Shown one piece after another: positions 8,660-18,127 of a stretch of DNA of 64,000 nucleotides (position 1 is its first letter; each line of letters begins with the position of its first letter). The DNA is taken from NCBI RefSeq assembly GCF_021390495.1, contig NZ_JAJEJP010000003.1:434001-498000 (forward strand), written 5' to 3'. This DNA is from Paraburkholderia sp. ZP32-5 (GTDB lineage Bacteria; Pseudomonadota; Gammaproteobacteria; Burkholderiales; Burkholderiaceae). The translations under genes and the position numbers were made by a program. The notes below the pieces were generated by a model. It was not told the DNA's origin. It did not search any database and saw only the letters and a list, made by a program, of their open reading frames with translations.

Positions 8660-9010
8660 TCATTGCTGTCTGAGGTGTAGATCGTTGTTCACGGACTGCA
8701 CCCCTGGCACGCCACGCGTAACGGCAAGTGCTTTCTGAATCTGTACGTCCGAATCCACGGAGCCCGACAACTGCACGATGCCTCGATAGGTCGCAACGCT
8801 CATCGGCAACGATCTCAGTCCCGGGTCCGCGGCGAGCGCCTGCTTCACCCGAGCGGCGAGTGCGGCGTCGTCAGTGGCGATCTGCGCGGGCGCCGGCGCG
8901 GTCACGGGTCGCGGTTCCGTCGACTTACAGCCGTTGATGAACACGAACGCGGGCAACGCGAACGCAGCGACGAGCAGCAATCGGGTTTTGATGTGTGGCG
9001 TGTTTCGCAT
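8660..9010 (-). CDS. BON-domain lipoprotein (OsmY-like)
   Basis: A 116-residue envelope protein with a signal peptide ending in the lipobox INGC, a Pro/Ala-rich linker and one BON domain (about 48-115). That domain includes VKQALAADPGLR, the central GIVQLSGSV strand and the final VPGVQSVNNDL. BON domains bind phospholipid surfaces; OsmY and related proteins act in envelope stress. It is a single-gene unit on the minus strand. Confidence 0.8.
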   Translation of the reverse strand: MRNTPHIKTRLLLVAAFALPAFVFINGCKSTEPRPVTAPAPAQIATDDAALAARVKQALAADPGLRSLPMSVATYRGIVQLSGSVDSDVQIQKALAVTRGVPGVQSVNNDLHLRQQ

Positions 9011-9276
9011 GTCAGTTACGGCATCCAGTTTCGTGTACTAGGCAGGGACTGTGCCATGAAGTCGATTTTCCTGTGCAGGCGCTAAATGGAAGCACGGCAC
9101 GCGGCGCTTCACAAGACAAGGCGGCTATGCCGAGTGCCGCAAACATCATCGCATATCGTGTTCATGAAGACCTGCAATGCCACAGCGACTGGAATTCAAT
9201 AAGACACGATTCGCACTTCACGATGTCTTCGCAGTCGAAGTGTGCATATCCATCGTTACAGGTCGAGGTTCCATAT

Positions 9277-10194
9277 CTACACGACGTATCGGATGATGCT
9301 CTGGTCCTGAACGTTTGCGACCAACTCGTCGGCACGCAACAAAAGCCGATGAAGCAATGAAGTGGTATTCGCATTGTTGTATCCCAACGCGAGATCAATT
9401 GTCGGAGGCACGCCGTCGAGCGCCCGGGCAACGACATTCGGTGTCAGCATATTTTGCGCATACAACGGGATAAGCGTGATGCCGCCCGTGGACGTCACGA
9501 GCGACATCGCCGACGGCAGGTTCTCGCCTTCGTATCCCGCCTTAAGCGTGATCCCTATTTTCGAAGCGTAATCCTGAATCACGGACTCCAATACCGGAGA
9601 TGTTCTCGATGAGCTGATGTAGATTTCCCGCGCAAGATCCTGTGGCCGGATTGTTTTGCGTGATGTCAGGCGATGGCCCGCCGGCAGCACGGCGATCAGA
9701 GGCTCCTTGACGAGGAATCTGAATGAAAGGCCAACGGTGTGCACCTCCGGACGAAGAAAGGCAACGTCCAGCTTTCCTCGCATCAGACCGAGAGCCAGTT
9801 CCGGAGAGGACTGACTGCACAGCTTGATTTCGGCCTCCGGTGATTCTTCGCGCAGGATACGTAGCACATGGGGCAGCCACACGACTTCCTGTCCAGCAAG
9901 GAAACCCATGGACAGGGCAGGTTTTTCAGGCTGTTCTGCCCGTCGAGCGCCGTCGGTAGCCGCTTCAACTTGCAACAGTGCCAGGCGCGCATGATCGAGA
10001 AAAATCTTTCCGGCAGCGGTGAGTGCCACACCACGCGGCTGGCGTTCCAGCAACTTCACACCAACTTCGGATTCCAGATCACGGATCTGCCGGCTCAACG
10101 ACGGCTGTGACGTGTGCAGTCGCCGTTGAGCCGCCGTCAATAGACTGCCTTCTTCGGCAACGGCAATGAAATAACGCAAATGTCGAAGTTCCAC
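9277..10194 (-). CDS. LysR-family transcriptional regulator
   Basis: A 305-residue LysR protein. The N-terminal helix-turn-helix (about 1-60) contains AAQRRLHTSQPSLSRQIRDL, and the periplasmic-binding-like effector domain follows from about residue 90. The start is a GTG (10192-10194) behind GGAG. It is divergent from an alpha/beta-hydrolase gene 147 bases away, so it probably regulates that gene. Confidence 0.88.
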   Translation of the reverse strand: MELRHLRYFIAVAEEGSLLTAAQRRLHTSQPSLSRQIRDLESEVGVKLLERQPRGVALTAAGKIFLDHARLALLQVEAATDGARRAEQPEKPALSMGFLAGQEVVWLPHVLRILREESPEAEIKLCSQSSPELALGLMRGKLDVAFLRPEVHTVGLSFRFLVKEPLIAVLPAGHRLTSRKTIRPQDLAREIYISSSRTSPVLESVIQDYASKIGITLKAGYEGENLPSAMSLVTSTGGITLIPLYAQNMLTPNVVARALDGVPPTIDLALGYNNANTTSLLHRLLLRADELVANVQDQSIIRYVV

Positions 10195-10341
10195 TGGCTC
10201 TCCGATATACCTTCAAGGCATAGGCCGAATCATACAAAGTCTTTGTCATCGGAGAAAGCGCCGCCTATCTTCCTGGTAGCGCCGTTCGTGCGCCAACGAA
10301 AGCCCTCAGTCAAACCAGTTGAATCCGCGAAGGAGAAGGCA
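10195..10341. promoter_or_regulatory. divergent LysR/hydrolase control region
   Basis: The 147 bases between the divergent LysR and hydrolase starts contain ACAAAG-T-CTTTGT, a perfect 6+1+6 inverted repeat at 10234-10246. A TATACCTTCAAGGCATA stretch near 10206-10222 is also dyad-like. One or both may be the LysR binding site. The assignment is inference from position. Confidence 0.45.
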
Positions 10342-11043
10342 ATGTCTAGCGCTCGCAAACCAGGCATCGTGTTCTGTCATGGCATTTGGGCCGATGGCTC
10401 GTGCTTCAGCAAGGTGATCCCCGCATTGCAGGCGGACGGGCATGATGTCATCGCGACTCAGTATGGCCTTGACTCGTTCGAAGAAGATGTCGCGACGGTG
10501 AAGCGCACGCTGAACCGCGTCGGCAGCCCCGTCATTCTCGTCGGTCATTCTTATGGCGGTGCCACCATCACGGCAGCGGGAGTCGATGATCGCGTGGTGG
10601 GCCTGGTCTATATCGCGGCGGTTGCCCCGGATGCCGGCGAAACCGTGCAGAACCAGCTCGACAAGTATCCGTCGGACATTTTCTCGCGCGTCGAAGTGGC
10701 GGACGGGCGAGCCTGGATGCTTCCGAACGGCACGGAGTTCTTTGCGGGAGATCTTCCGCCGGCGGAGCAGAAGCTCGTGTGGGCGACCCACTACGCTCCC
10801 GTCTTCGATCTGTTCCAGCAACAGACGCTCGGTGCGAATGACGTCGCGTGGAAGTCGAAGCCGAGTTGGTATGTTCTGGCGACGCAAGATCACACGGTGC
10901 ACCCCGACCTGCAACGGTGGGTGTCGAAGCGCATGGGAGCGAGCGTCACGGAGGTGGCAAGCAGCCACGTGCCGATGCTGTCTCAGCCGAATGTTGTTAT
11001 CGACGTGATTCGCAAGGCGGCGGCCGCTGTTCAGAACGGGTGA
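10342..11043 (+). CDS. alpha/beta-fold hydrolase
   Basis: A 233-residue alpha/beta hydrolase of the EstA/salicylate-esterase-like type. HGIWADGSCF forms the oxyanion region (13-22), and the nucleophile is S70 in GHSYGG. An acidic residue sits in ATQDHTV near 181 and the catalytic histidine near 212 in SSHVPML. No signal peptide is seen, so it is cytoplasmic. The start follows AAGGAGAAGG with correct spacing; the upstream in-frame extension is not family-like. The divergent LysR gene probably controls it. The substrate is unknown. Confidence 0.8.
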   Translation: MSSARKPGIVFCHGIWADGSCFSKVIPALQADGHDVIATQYGLDSFEEDVATVKRTLNRVGSPVILVGHSYGGATITAAGVDDRVVGLVYIAAVAPDAGETVQNQLDKYPSDIFSRVEVADGRAWMLPNGTEFFAGDLPPAEQKLVWATHYAPVFDLFQQQTLGANDVAWKSKPSWYVLATQDHTVHPDLQRWVSKRMGASVTEVASSHVPMLSQPNVVIDVIRKAAAAVQNG

Positions 11044-11269
11044 CGATTGTCGATGTTCTGAGAAGTCTTGTTTGCTTGGGGGTGAATGAGCTTAGCCATG
11101 TGATGCATATTCACCGGAGCGACATGCAACAGATGCTCGTCGACTTCACCACTTAAGCGGTCTATCAATCGCAAGACACATCCGCAACTCGTGATCTATA
11201 TGATGGGGAGAGCCACGACTACTACGCCAATCAACTTCCCCAACATGTAACGACGAACGCGAGCCCGAC
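11044..11269. other. intergenic stretch
   Basis: Non-coding sequence between the hydrolase and the PPC-domain gene. No clear terminator, promoter hexamer pair or frame is visible. Confidence 0.35.
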
Positions 11270-11686
11270 ATGCAAGCCTACCCGCTCCGACTTTCTCCGC
11301 GCGACGACGTGCGCACCGCCATCGAACACGCGCTGCGCGAACGCAAACTGCAGGCGGGCTATGTCATTCAGGGCATCGGTAGTCTCGATGTCGCGGCTTT
11401 GCGATTTGCCGGCGCCGACACGCCAACCGAAATTCGCGGCGACCTCGAAATACTGACGCTCGCCGGTTCCGTTTCGCCTGACGGCGCGCACCTGCATATG
11501 TCGATCGCGGATGCGCAAGGAAAAGTGTTCGGCGGTCATGTGACGCGCGGTTGCACGGTGCGCACGACCGTCGAATTGATACTCGTGTCGTTGGCCGGCT
11601 ATTCGTTCGCGCGCGAGTCCGATCCGCAAACAGGTTTCCTCGAACTGGTGATTCGCGGCGGACCCGACGCGAACTCCGCCGGCTAA
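11270..11686 (+). CDS. PPC/DUF296-domain protein
   Basis: A 138-residue protein made entirely of a PPC (DUF296) domain. Diagnostic runs are QGIGSLDVAALRFA, EILTLAGSVSPDGAHLH and GGHVTRGCTVRTTVELIL. The GxHxH-type element HLH near 76-78 and the GGH near 91-93 supply the metal or ligand site seen in bacterial structures. Plant homologues fuse it to AT-hooks, but no AT-hook is present here. Function in bacteria is not established. It stands alone, convergent with the LysE-family gene. Confidence 0.78.
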   Translation: MQAYPLRLSPRDDVRTAIEHALRERKLQAGYVIQGIGSLDVAALRFAGADTPTEIRGDLEILTLAGSVSPDGAHLHMSIADAQGKVFGGHVTRGCTVRTTVELILVSLAGYSFARESDPQTGFLELVIRGGPDANSAG

Positions 11687-11726
11687 GTGGCGAGCGCGGT
11701 GACGAGCGCGCCTCGCGCAACACCGT

Positions 11727-12338
11727 TCAACGACCCGCCAGCATCCGTCCACCGAGCCCCATCAATAGCACGCCCGCCACCGTATCGAGCGCGGCCTTGC
11801 GGCGGATCAGCATCTGACTGATCGCCGGATGCGAGGCCAGCAGCGCCATCGCGCAGTACCACGCGCACGAGATGCCGCTCGACAACACCACGACCGCGAA
11901 ATTGAGCCACAGCGGCGCATGCGCGGGCACCATCAGCGCAAACACACTGCCGTAAAACGCGACGGATTTCGGGTTCGTCATGCTGACGAAATAGCCCTTT
12001 TTCGTTGCCGCCCAGCCGGAAGTAGAGGCGCGGGCTGGCGCCGATAACGGACGCCGCGCGCTCACGATCATCTTGATGCCGAGCCAGATCAGATAGAGCG
12101 CGCCGGCTATCCGCAGCACCGCGCCGATCCACGTGATGTGCGTGACGATCAGGCTCAGCCCCGCGATGGCGATCAACGCCCACGTGCCGGAGGCGGCAGC
12201 CAGTCCGAGGCCGGTCATCACACCGGCGCTGCGCGACGCGATCGCCGTCGACGTGACGATCAGAAAGTTCGGTCCGGGGCTCGCGACACTGATCAGCAGG
12301 ACGCCCGCGAGTGCGAGCAGCAGATTGATGGATTGCAA
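11727..12338 (-). CDS. LysE/RhtB-family amino-acid exporter
   Basis: A 203-residue inner-membrane protein with about six hydrophobic segments. The family signature SPGPNFL lies after the first segment (about 19-25), and GxLYLIWLG occurs near 70. RhtB-type carriers export amino acids such as threonine, homoserine or lysine. The start is taken as the TTG at 12336-12338: it sits six bases after a clean GGAGG and gives the usual family N-terminus, whereas the longer upstream frame is polar and His/Arg-rich. Confidence 0.82.
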   Translation of the reverse strand: MQSINLLLALAGVLLISVASPGPNFLIVTSTAIASRSAGVMTGLGLAAASGTWALIAIAGLSLIVTHITWIGAVLRIAGALYLIWLGIKMIVSARRPLSAPARASTSGWAATKKGYFVSMTNPKSVAFYGSVFALMVPAHAPLWLNFAVVVLSSGISCAWYCAMALLASHPAISQMLIRRKAALDTVAGVLLMGLGGRMLAGR

Positions 12339-12905
12339 CAGAGGCCTCCGGTGGTGAGCTCGATGTGAGTTCGTTTGAGAGTTCGATTTGCCGGTTGATG
12401 CGCGCACCAATCATCAGACTTTTAGCTTCGTGGTGCAGCGTCAGACACGATTCGATTCGCGCAAGGTCGGGTTTACTGTAATTGAAAGGAGTTCACTATC
12501 TGAAGCAACATCCGTCGTATGTTGTACGATGAATTATGTCGTTGCCTAACAACTGCGAAGAAGAGTGCGGGTTGGGCATGGCGTCGAACGGAGCAATGCA
12601 GACAGCAGCGTCGCCGCGTACGTGTTTTTACGAAACGCCATGCAGCAAACGATTCAAAGTGCATCAGAGCACTTGCAATCCCGGCAATACGCCGAACCGT
12701 CGTGTCGACATAAGTACGAAAAGCCCGGCTCCAGCCGGGCACGTATCGAATAGTTGCTAACAAATTTTCGCCTCATATCTCATACGATGTCTTATAACAA
12801 ATATTGATGCTTTCGGCATGAGCCGCCGCTTTCCTTACGGTCGACGCACGGAAAGTACGGCCCGTCATCAAGCACAAAGCGGATCCATTCCCAAGGAGGT
12901 TACTT
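12339..12905. other. intergenic stretch upstream of the GH28 gene
   Basis: The gap holds TCGTA-TGTTG-TACGA (12515-12529), a dyad that could be a regulator site, and a GC-rich hairpin at 12723-12740. It ends in an AAGGAGGT ribosome binding site (12893-12900) for the GH28 gene. Short frames are present on both strands but none looks like a gene. Confidence 0.45.
12719..12740 (-). terminator. hairpin with T-run on the minus strand
   Basis: GCCCGGC-TCCA-GCCGGGC forms a 7-bp stem (12723-12740). Read on the minus strand it is followed by TTTTC, the look of an intrinsic terminator. No minus-strand gene lies just upstream of it, so it may be a relic or may block antisense transcription into the LysE gene. 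Confidence 0.5.
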
Positions 12906-15563
12906 ATGAAAATGCGCTCAGCCCGAGAGTTAGTCGTACTCGGCCTGTTTGTCCTGACCGTCGCCGGCTGCGGCAGCGGAGATGGCATTTCCGGTTCAGG
13001 CTCCAGCTCGAACAATCCCTCGTCGAACCCGTCCACGCCGACGAATCCGGTGTGGACACCGGGCCGCTACGCCGCCGATACCAACTTGCCCGACTCGCCG
13101 TCGCTGCCGGCGGATACGCAGGTCTGCACGACCTTGCAGGCCAGCAACAACCTGATCAAGAACGCCGACGGCTCGCTGCCGGCGAGCGCGGACCCGACGC
13201 CGGCCACCTATGGCGGCGCGACGACGGCACTGAACAATCCGGACCAGGCGCGCATCCAGGCTGCGCTCGACGCATGCGGCGCAGCCGTGGACGCGGAAGT
13301 CGGCGCGAAGATCACGCAAGCCGATCAGCAGGCCGCGGCCACGCAACAGTCCGCTAATAACGCGCTCGTGAACATCGCGGGTGCGTCGAGCGAAACGCTG
13401 TCGAACCCGAGCTACAAGGCCACCAAATTCGCGGTGCGTCTGGTCAAGAACAGCAGCGGCGCCGGCAATGCATTCCTGAGCGGCCCGCTGGTTCTGCCGT
13501 CGGGCGTCACGCTGTGGGTCGACGACGGCGTCACGCTGTTCGCGAGCCGTGACGTCGTGGTCTATGACAAGAGCACGCAAGACCGGCCGAACCAGATCAC
13601 CTGCGGCGCGGCGATCAACAATCCGGATGGCCTTCCGGCGCCGGCCGGCACCGTCAACGCGGGCGCGGCGACGATCGCGGGCACGAGCGGCATGCAGAAC
13701 TGCTATCCGCTGATCCGCGGCACGCACACGGTCAACGCGGCGATCATGGGCACGGGTTCGATCGATGCGCGAGGCTATATGCCGCTGATCAGCTCGTCGT
13801 CGCTGTATCCGACGATCCGCTGGGCCACCGGCGTGACCGAAGCGTTCACGTATTCGGGCAACAACATCGCGAGCGTGACGACGCCGAAGTTCAGCTGCAC
13901 GAACACGATCGCCGCTTATCGCGCGGGCGTGTTGGCACCTGAAGGCACGGCTTGCGACGTGGTCACCGCGATGGGCAAGACGACGCTCACCACGCCGGCG
14001 GTCGCCTATGTGGTGAACCGCCAGGCCACCAGTGTGCCGAGCGGCTACACGGTCAACGGCGGCGGTTGCGTCGCGGGCACGGCGGGCTGCGCGCGCTGGG
14101 TGCCGGCAAGCTGGTGGGATATCTCGTACCACGGCAACAAGGACATCGGCGGCGGTCCGTACAGCTTCCAGGGCAACCCGGGCATGCTGTGGATGCAGCA
14201 GTCGAAGAATCTGTCGCTGTATCAGATCACGTTCCGCAACAGCACGTTCTTCACCGTCGAAGCCGACGGCGTGGACGGCTTCACCGTGTGGGGCATCAAG
14301 ATCATCACGCCGTTGCTTCCGGACGTGGCCAACCAGGCCGCCGTGGGGATGAACAACGACGCGTTCGATGGGCTCAGCGGTTCGTACTCGCGTCTCTATA
14401 CCGGCGCGACGATCGACGCCAGCTCGACCGGCGTGAAGAACACCGACGGTGTCGATCCGAGCGTTGCAGCGGGACCGGAGCACGCGGCTCTCGGCACCGG
14501 CAGCAAGACGACGTCTTCGGGGCAGGTGTATTTCGACGGCTACGTAAAGAACGTCGCGATCGTCTACAACTTCCTGAGCCCGTCCGACGACAACGTCGCG
14601 TTCAAGGGTGGCTTGCAGGATCCGCGGCCGACCGCGGCACGTGGTCCGCAGGGTGGTGGAACAGCGGCCAACATGACGTGGGGCATCGACGGTAACCGCG
14701 ACGTTTCGTCGAACCGCACCTACGGCATCACGGTTGCGCACAACCACAACTACAACGGCCACGGCTTGTCGATCGGCAGCCCGACCAATGCAGGCGTGCG
14801 CAACATCCACTTCTACGACAACTACTTCGACAACGTCTACGACGGCACCAATGCGGCGACGGATATGGGCATCGTCGGTCTGCGGATCAAGAGCGGTCAG
14901 GCACGCGGCGGCGACGTCAGCAACATCTACTACGACGGCGCATGTATGCGTGGTGTGAAGGACTTCCTGGTCTACGACATGTACTACACGGGTCCGAGTG
15001 CCGATCCGATTTCGTACACCGGTCTGGGCTGGCAGGTGCCGAGCTTCCATGACATCAACATCAGCAATGTCCGCATGATGAACATCCCGGCCAACAAGGC
15101 AGCAAACAAGAACGGCGGCGGCAATCTGACCTTCCGCGGTCTGCATGCCGACACGAGCTACGCCAATACGCAGAGCGTGATCCAGGTGAACATGGATAAC
15201 GTGGTTGCGGATAACGACGTCGTGATGGGTATCGCGAACCTGAGCAAGCCGGTGCTGAACATCGGCGCGCTCGACGGCTCGACGCAATCGAAAGCGGCCA
15301 ACGCCACGCTGAATCTCGGCGCGAACGTGAGCCTGATCGGTCAGTCGTTCGCACACGGTTCGGGCGGCATCCTGACCAACACGTCGAGCGGCGCGGGCAA
15401 GTACACGGCTCCGACCAACACGCTGAACCTGAGCGTCAATGGCAGCGACGATGCGGGTGCCGCGGGCGATACGAATCCCGCTGCGACGATCGTCTCGCAC
15501 AATTCGAAGATGCAGTTGTGCGATCAGGCTTCGTCCTGGCCGGTGTTCCCGAATGTGAAGTAA
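12906..15563 (+). CDS. large GH28 (polygalacturonase-type) surface lipoprotein
   Basis: An 885-residue protein with a lipoprotein signal (VAGC), a Ser/Asn/Pro-rich linker, and a right-handed beta-helix glycoside hydrolase family 28 domain. FLSGPLVLPSGVTLWVDDGV is the typical GH28 entry. The catalytic motifs are complete: NTD at 512-514, DD at 561-562, H619 in GHG and RIK at 660-662. GH28 enzymes hydrolyse galacturonan or rhamnogalacturonan linkages by inversion. The protein is about twice the usual length, with insertions before NTD and a long beta-helical C-terminus. A full AAGGAGGT precedes the start and a strong terminator follows the stop, so it is a single-gene unit. Attachment as a lipoprotein suggests pectic oligomer processing at the cell envelope. 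Confidence 0.85.
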   Translation: MKMRSARELVVLGLFVLTVAGCGSGDGISGSGSSSNNPSSNPSTPTNPVWTPGRYAADTNLPDSPSLPADTQVCTTLQASNNLIKNADGSLPASADPTPATYGGATTALNNPDQARIQAALDACGAAVDAEVGAKITQADQQAAATQQSANNALVNIAGASSETLSNPSYKATKFAVRLVKNSSGAGNAFLSGPLVLPSGVTLWVDDGVTLFASRDVVVYDKSTQDRPNQITCGAAINNPDGLPAPAGTVNAGAATIAGTSGMQNCYPLIRGTHTVNAAIMGTGSIDARGYMPLISSSSLYPTIRWATGVTEAFTYSGNNIASVTTPKFSCTNTIAAYRAGVLAPEGTACDVVTAMGKTTLTTPAVAYVVNRQATSVPSGYTVNGGGCVAGTAGCARWVPASWWDISYHGNKDIGGGPYSFQGNPGMLWMQQSKNLSLYQITFRNSTFFTVEADGVDGFTVWGIKIITPLLPDVANQAAVGMNNDAFDGLSGSYSRLYTGATIDASSTGVKNTDGVDPSVAAGPEHAALGTGSKTTSSGQVYFDGYVKNVAIVYNFLSPSDDNVAFKGGLQDPRPTAARGPQGGGTAANMTWGIDGNRDVSSNRTYGITVAHNHNYNGHGLSIGSPTNAGVRNIHFYDNYFDNVYDGTNAATDMGIVGLRIKSGQARGGDVSNIYYDGACMRGVKDFLVYDMYYTGPSADPISYTGLGWQVPSFHDINISNVRMMNIPANKAANKNGGGNLTFRGLHADTSYANTQSVIQVNMDNVVADNDVVMGIANLSKPVLNIGALDGSTQSKAANATLNLGANVSLIGQSFAHGSGGILTNTSSGAGKYTAPTNTLNLSVNGSDDAGAAGDTNPAATIVSHNSKMQLCDQASSWPVFPNVK

Positions 15564-15616
15564 CGATAGTTTCGTGCTAGCGGTGGACTCGCGGTGTCAG
15601 GCTGCGAGTCGTGTTT

Positions 15617-15647
15617 AGCCCCACAGGCAACTGTGGGGCTTTTTTTG
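15617..15647 (+). terminator. intrinsic terminator after the GH28 gene
   Basis: AGCCCCACAG-GCAA-CTGTGGGGCT is a perfect 10-bp stem with a GCAA tetraloop (15617-15640), followed directly by a T7 run. It lies 54 bases after the GH28 stop. Confidence 0.92.
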
Positions 15648-16135
15648 CTCTGGAGAGTGTTCACACGAAAGACCGATTGCCCGATTGCGCAGGTCACTAT
15701 TGGTGACACCTCCGCGCCGTTGATTGCGATATGCTTTTAAAAGCAAAAAGTCTCTATTGGTCGATGCGGATATAGCGGAACAGTATTTAAAGATCTTTTT
15801 TTGGTTTTTTGTGCTATAGCCGGCAGGCACTGAAGAGCATGTCAATTGACTTCAATAGAAATAGAAATGCGCCTGAAATTAACAATCCGTCGGTTTTGCG
15901 CAACGTAATGATGATGGATAAAAAGCGCGGCGATTCAGCAGCGAGGCCACGTCTGCGACCGGCTCGCGCGCCTTACGTGCGAGGCAGACCGTAGCTTACA
16001 GTTCGCCGTGCGATGGCCGGCATCGACACTTGCTCTTATGATTGTTCGTCTTTTCAAGAAAAGCGGCCGCATCGCAAAGTTTTCACGCGGGCGAGCCGTT
16101 GATGTGCACTAACCAGAAAAGGAAGACCAACGCAT
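15648..16135. other. intergenic stretch before the SPFH gene
   Basis: Partly AT-rich (about 15740-15900), with no convincing frame. The end carries GGAAG upstream of the SPFH start. Promoter hexamers could not be assigned with confidence. Confidence 0.35.
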
Positions 16136-18118
16136 ATGAATGATTTATTACATATCGGCGAAACGGCGGGCATCGTTCTCGCGGTTGTGCTGCTTATTGC
16201 ACTGTTGTTCTGGGCCGCGCGCGTGATCCGCTATATCCCGAACGATAAGATCGGCGTTGTGGAGAAGCTGTGGAGTCTGAATGGGTCCGTCAAGAACGGA
16301 TTGCTTGCGTTGCAGGGAGAAGCCGGCTTTCAACCGGACTTGCGCCGAGGCGGGTTCCATTTCTTTGCGCCGTTCCAGTATCGCGTCCACATTCATCCGA
16401 TGGTGTCGGTGACGCAGGGCAAGATCGGCTATGTGTTCGCACGTGACGGACGCGATCTGCCTGCCGGGCAAACGCTGGCGAACAATGCGGATGTCGACGA
16501 TTTCCGCGATGTCGGCGCGTTTCTGCAAAAAGGCGGCGAAAAAGGACCTCAGCGCAAGGTATTGCGCGAAGGTACGCACATCCTGAACCCTGCGCTGTTT
16601 GTCGTGATGACGGAGGAGGCGACCTATGCGTTGTCGCTCAACGCACAGGAAAAGGCCTATTACGGAACGATGCGTGAGCTGCTCGATCAGCGCAAGGGGT
16701 TCTCGCCTGTGATCGTCAAAGGCGCCGAGGGTGAGCACGATTCCGATCTTCTGGCCATCGTGACGGTCCAGGATGGCCCCGCATTGCCGAAGGACGAACT
16801 GCTCGCGCCGGATGTCGGCGACGTCCACAATTCGTATCAGGAGCCGGAGAAGTTCCTCGCTGCCGGCGGCCATCGGGGACGGCAGGAACGTGTGCTCGTC
16901 GAAGGCACCTGGTACATCAACCGGCTGTTCGCCACCGTCGAGTTCATCCGCAAGACCGTGATTCCGGTCGGCTTCGTTGGCGTTGTCGTGTCCTATACGG
17001 GGCGTCGCGGCAACGATCTGTCCGGCAGCGAATACAGTCACGGAGAACTGGTGGAAGCCGGTTGCCGTGGTGTATGGCGCGATCCGTTGATGCCCGGCAA
17101 GTACGCATTCAATACCTACGCCGGTACGATCGAGCTCGTGCCGACCACGAACTTCGTGCTGCTGTGGGAGTCGGGCGAAAGCGGTTCGAACTTCGATTCG
17201 AATCTGCGCGAAATCACGCTCATTACGAAGGATGCATTCGAGCCGCAGTTGCCGCTGTCGGTCGTCGTGCACATCGACTATCGCAAGGCGCCGATGGTCG
17301 TGCAGCGTTTCGGCAACGTCGCGCAGCTCGTCGAACAGACGCTCGATCCGATGGTGTCGTCTTACTTCAAGAACGTATCGCAGACGAAGACCTTTATCGA
17401 ACTGATCCAGTCGCGCAGCGAACTGCAGATGAATGCATCGAACGATATGCGCGAGCGCTTCCTCGCCTATTCGCTCGAATTCGAAGAGGTACTGATCGGC
17501 ACACCGAGGGCGCAGACGGGCGATGTGCAGATCGAGAACATCATGGCGCAACTACGGGATCGCCAGATTGCGCGCGAGCAGGTCGAGACTTTCGCGCAGA
17601 AGCAGATTGCCGCGGACAAGCAGCGCGAATTGAACGAAGCGGAACAGCGCGCGGCGAAGCAGAAGGAACTGACGGGTTCGCTGGTGGACATCAGCATCAA
17701 GGAAAACCAGGGCTCGGCAAGCGTGAAAGCGGCCGAAAAGCGCCGCCAGGAAATCGAAGCGCTTGCCCATGCGGAGAAATTCCGCCAGGAAATGGAGGGG
17801 TCGGGCCGGGCATCGGCGGTGCGCTCGGTGGGCGAGGCGGAAGCCGCGGCGATCAAGGCGAAGTCGGAAGCATTGCAGGGCGAAGGTGCCGACAAGCAGT
17901 TGATGCAAACCGTGATGCTGCGGCTTGCGGAAGCATTCGAGGCGGCGAAGGTGCCGCTCGTGCCGCAGATACAGCTAGGTGGCGGCACCGATGGAAACGC
18001 ATTCTCGACGTTGATGACGCTGATGAGTTCGTTGAAGGCGGTGGAGCTGTCGAAGTCGACAGCCCAGCCGGCGGAGTATCGCGACGGCCGGACCTCGATC
18101 GATCAGAGCGGGGCGTGA
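16136..18118 (+). CDS. SPFH/Band 7 (flotillin-like) membrane protein
   Basis: A 660-residue protein with one N-terminal membrane segment (about 12-30) and an SPFH-type region. Residues 500-600 are a charged coiled coil rich in Ala, Glu, Lys and Arg (EQRAAKQKEL, AEKRRQEIEA), and the tail is hydrophobic. SPFH proteins oligomerise on membranes and organise microdomains or cages for proteases and transporters. The region before the coiled coil is unusually long and repeats a short element (EGTHILNPALF, EGTWYINRLF, PGKYAFN). The start follows GGAAG. No NfeD partner is adjacent. It is convergent with the MarR gene, with only nine bases between stops. Confidence 0.78.
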   Translation: MNDLLHIGETAGIVLAVVLLIALLFWAARVIRYIPNDKIGVVEKLWSLNGSVKNGLLALQGEAGFQPDLRRGGFHFFAPFQYRVHIHPMVSVTQGKIGYVFARDGRDLPAGQTLANNADVDDFRDVGAFLQKGGEKGPQRKVLREGTHILNPALFVVMTEEATYALSLNAQEKAYYGTMRELLDQRKGFSPVIVKGAEGEHDSDLLAIVTVQDGPALPKDELLAPDVGDVHNSYQEPEKFLAAGGHRGRQERVLVEGTWYINRLFATVEFIRKTVIPVGFVGVVVSYTGRRGNDLSGSEYSHGELVEAGCRGVWRDPLMPGKYAFNTYAGTIELVPTTNFVLLWESGESGSNFDSNLREITLITKDAFEPQLPLSVVVHIDYRKAPMVVQRFGNVAQLVEQTLDPMVSSYFKNVSQTKTFIELIQSRSELQMNASNDMRERFLAYSLEFEEVLIGTPRAQTGDVQIENIMAQLRDRQIAREQVETFAQKQIAADKQRELNEAEQRAAKQKELTGSLVDISIKENQGSASVKAAEKRRQEIEALAHAEKFRQEMEGSGRASAVRSVGEAEAAAIKAKSEALQGEGADKQLMQTVMLRLAEAFEAAKVPLVPQIQLGGGTDGNAFSTLMTLMSSLKAVELSKSTAQPAEYRDGRTSIDQSGA

Positions 18119-18127
18119 CGGCTGCGC

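Noticed and set aside
12996..15500. Minus-strand open frame of 834 codons
   Set aside because: It is antisense to the GH28 gene and has an Arg/Val-rich, domain-free product. The plus strand has signal peptide, catalytic motifs, Shine-Dalgarno and terminator.
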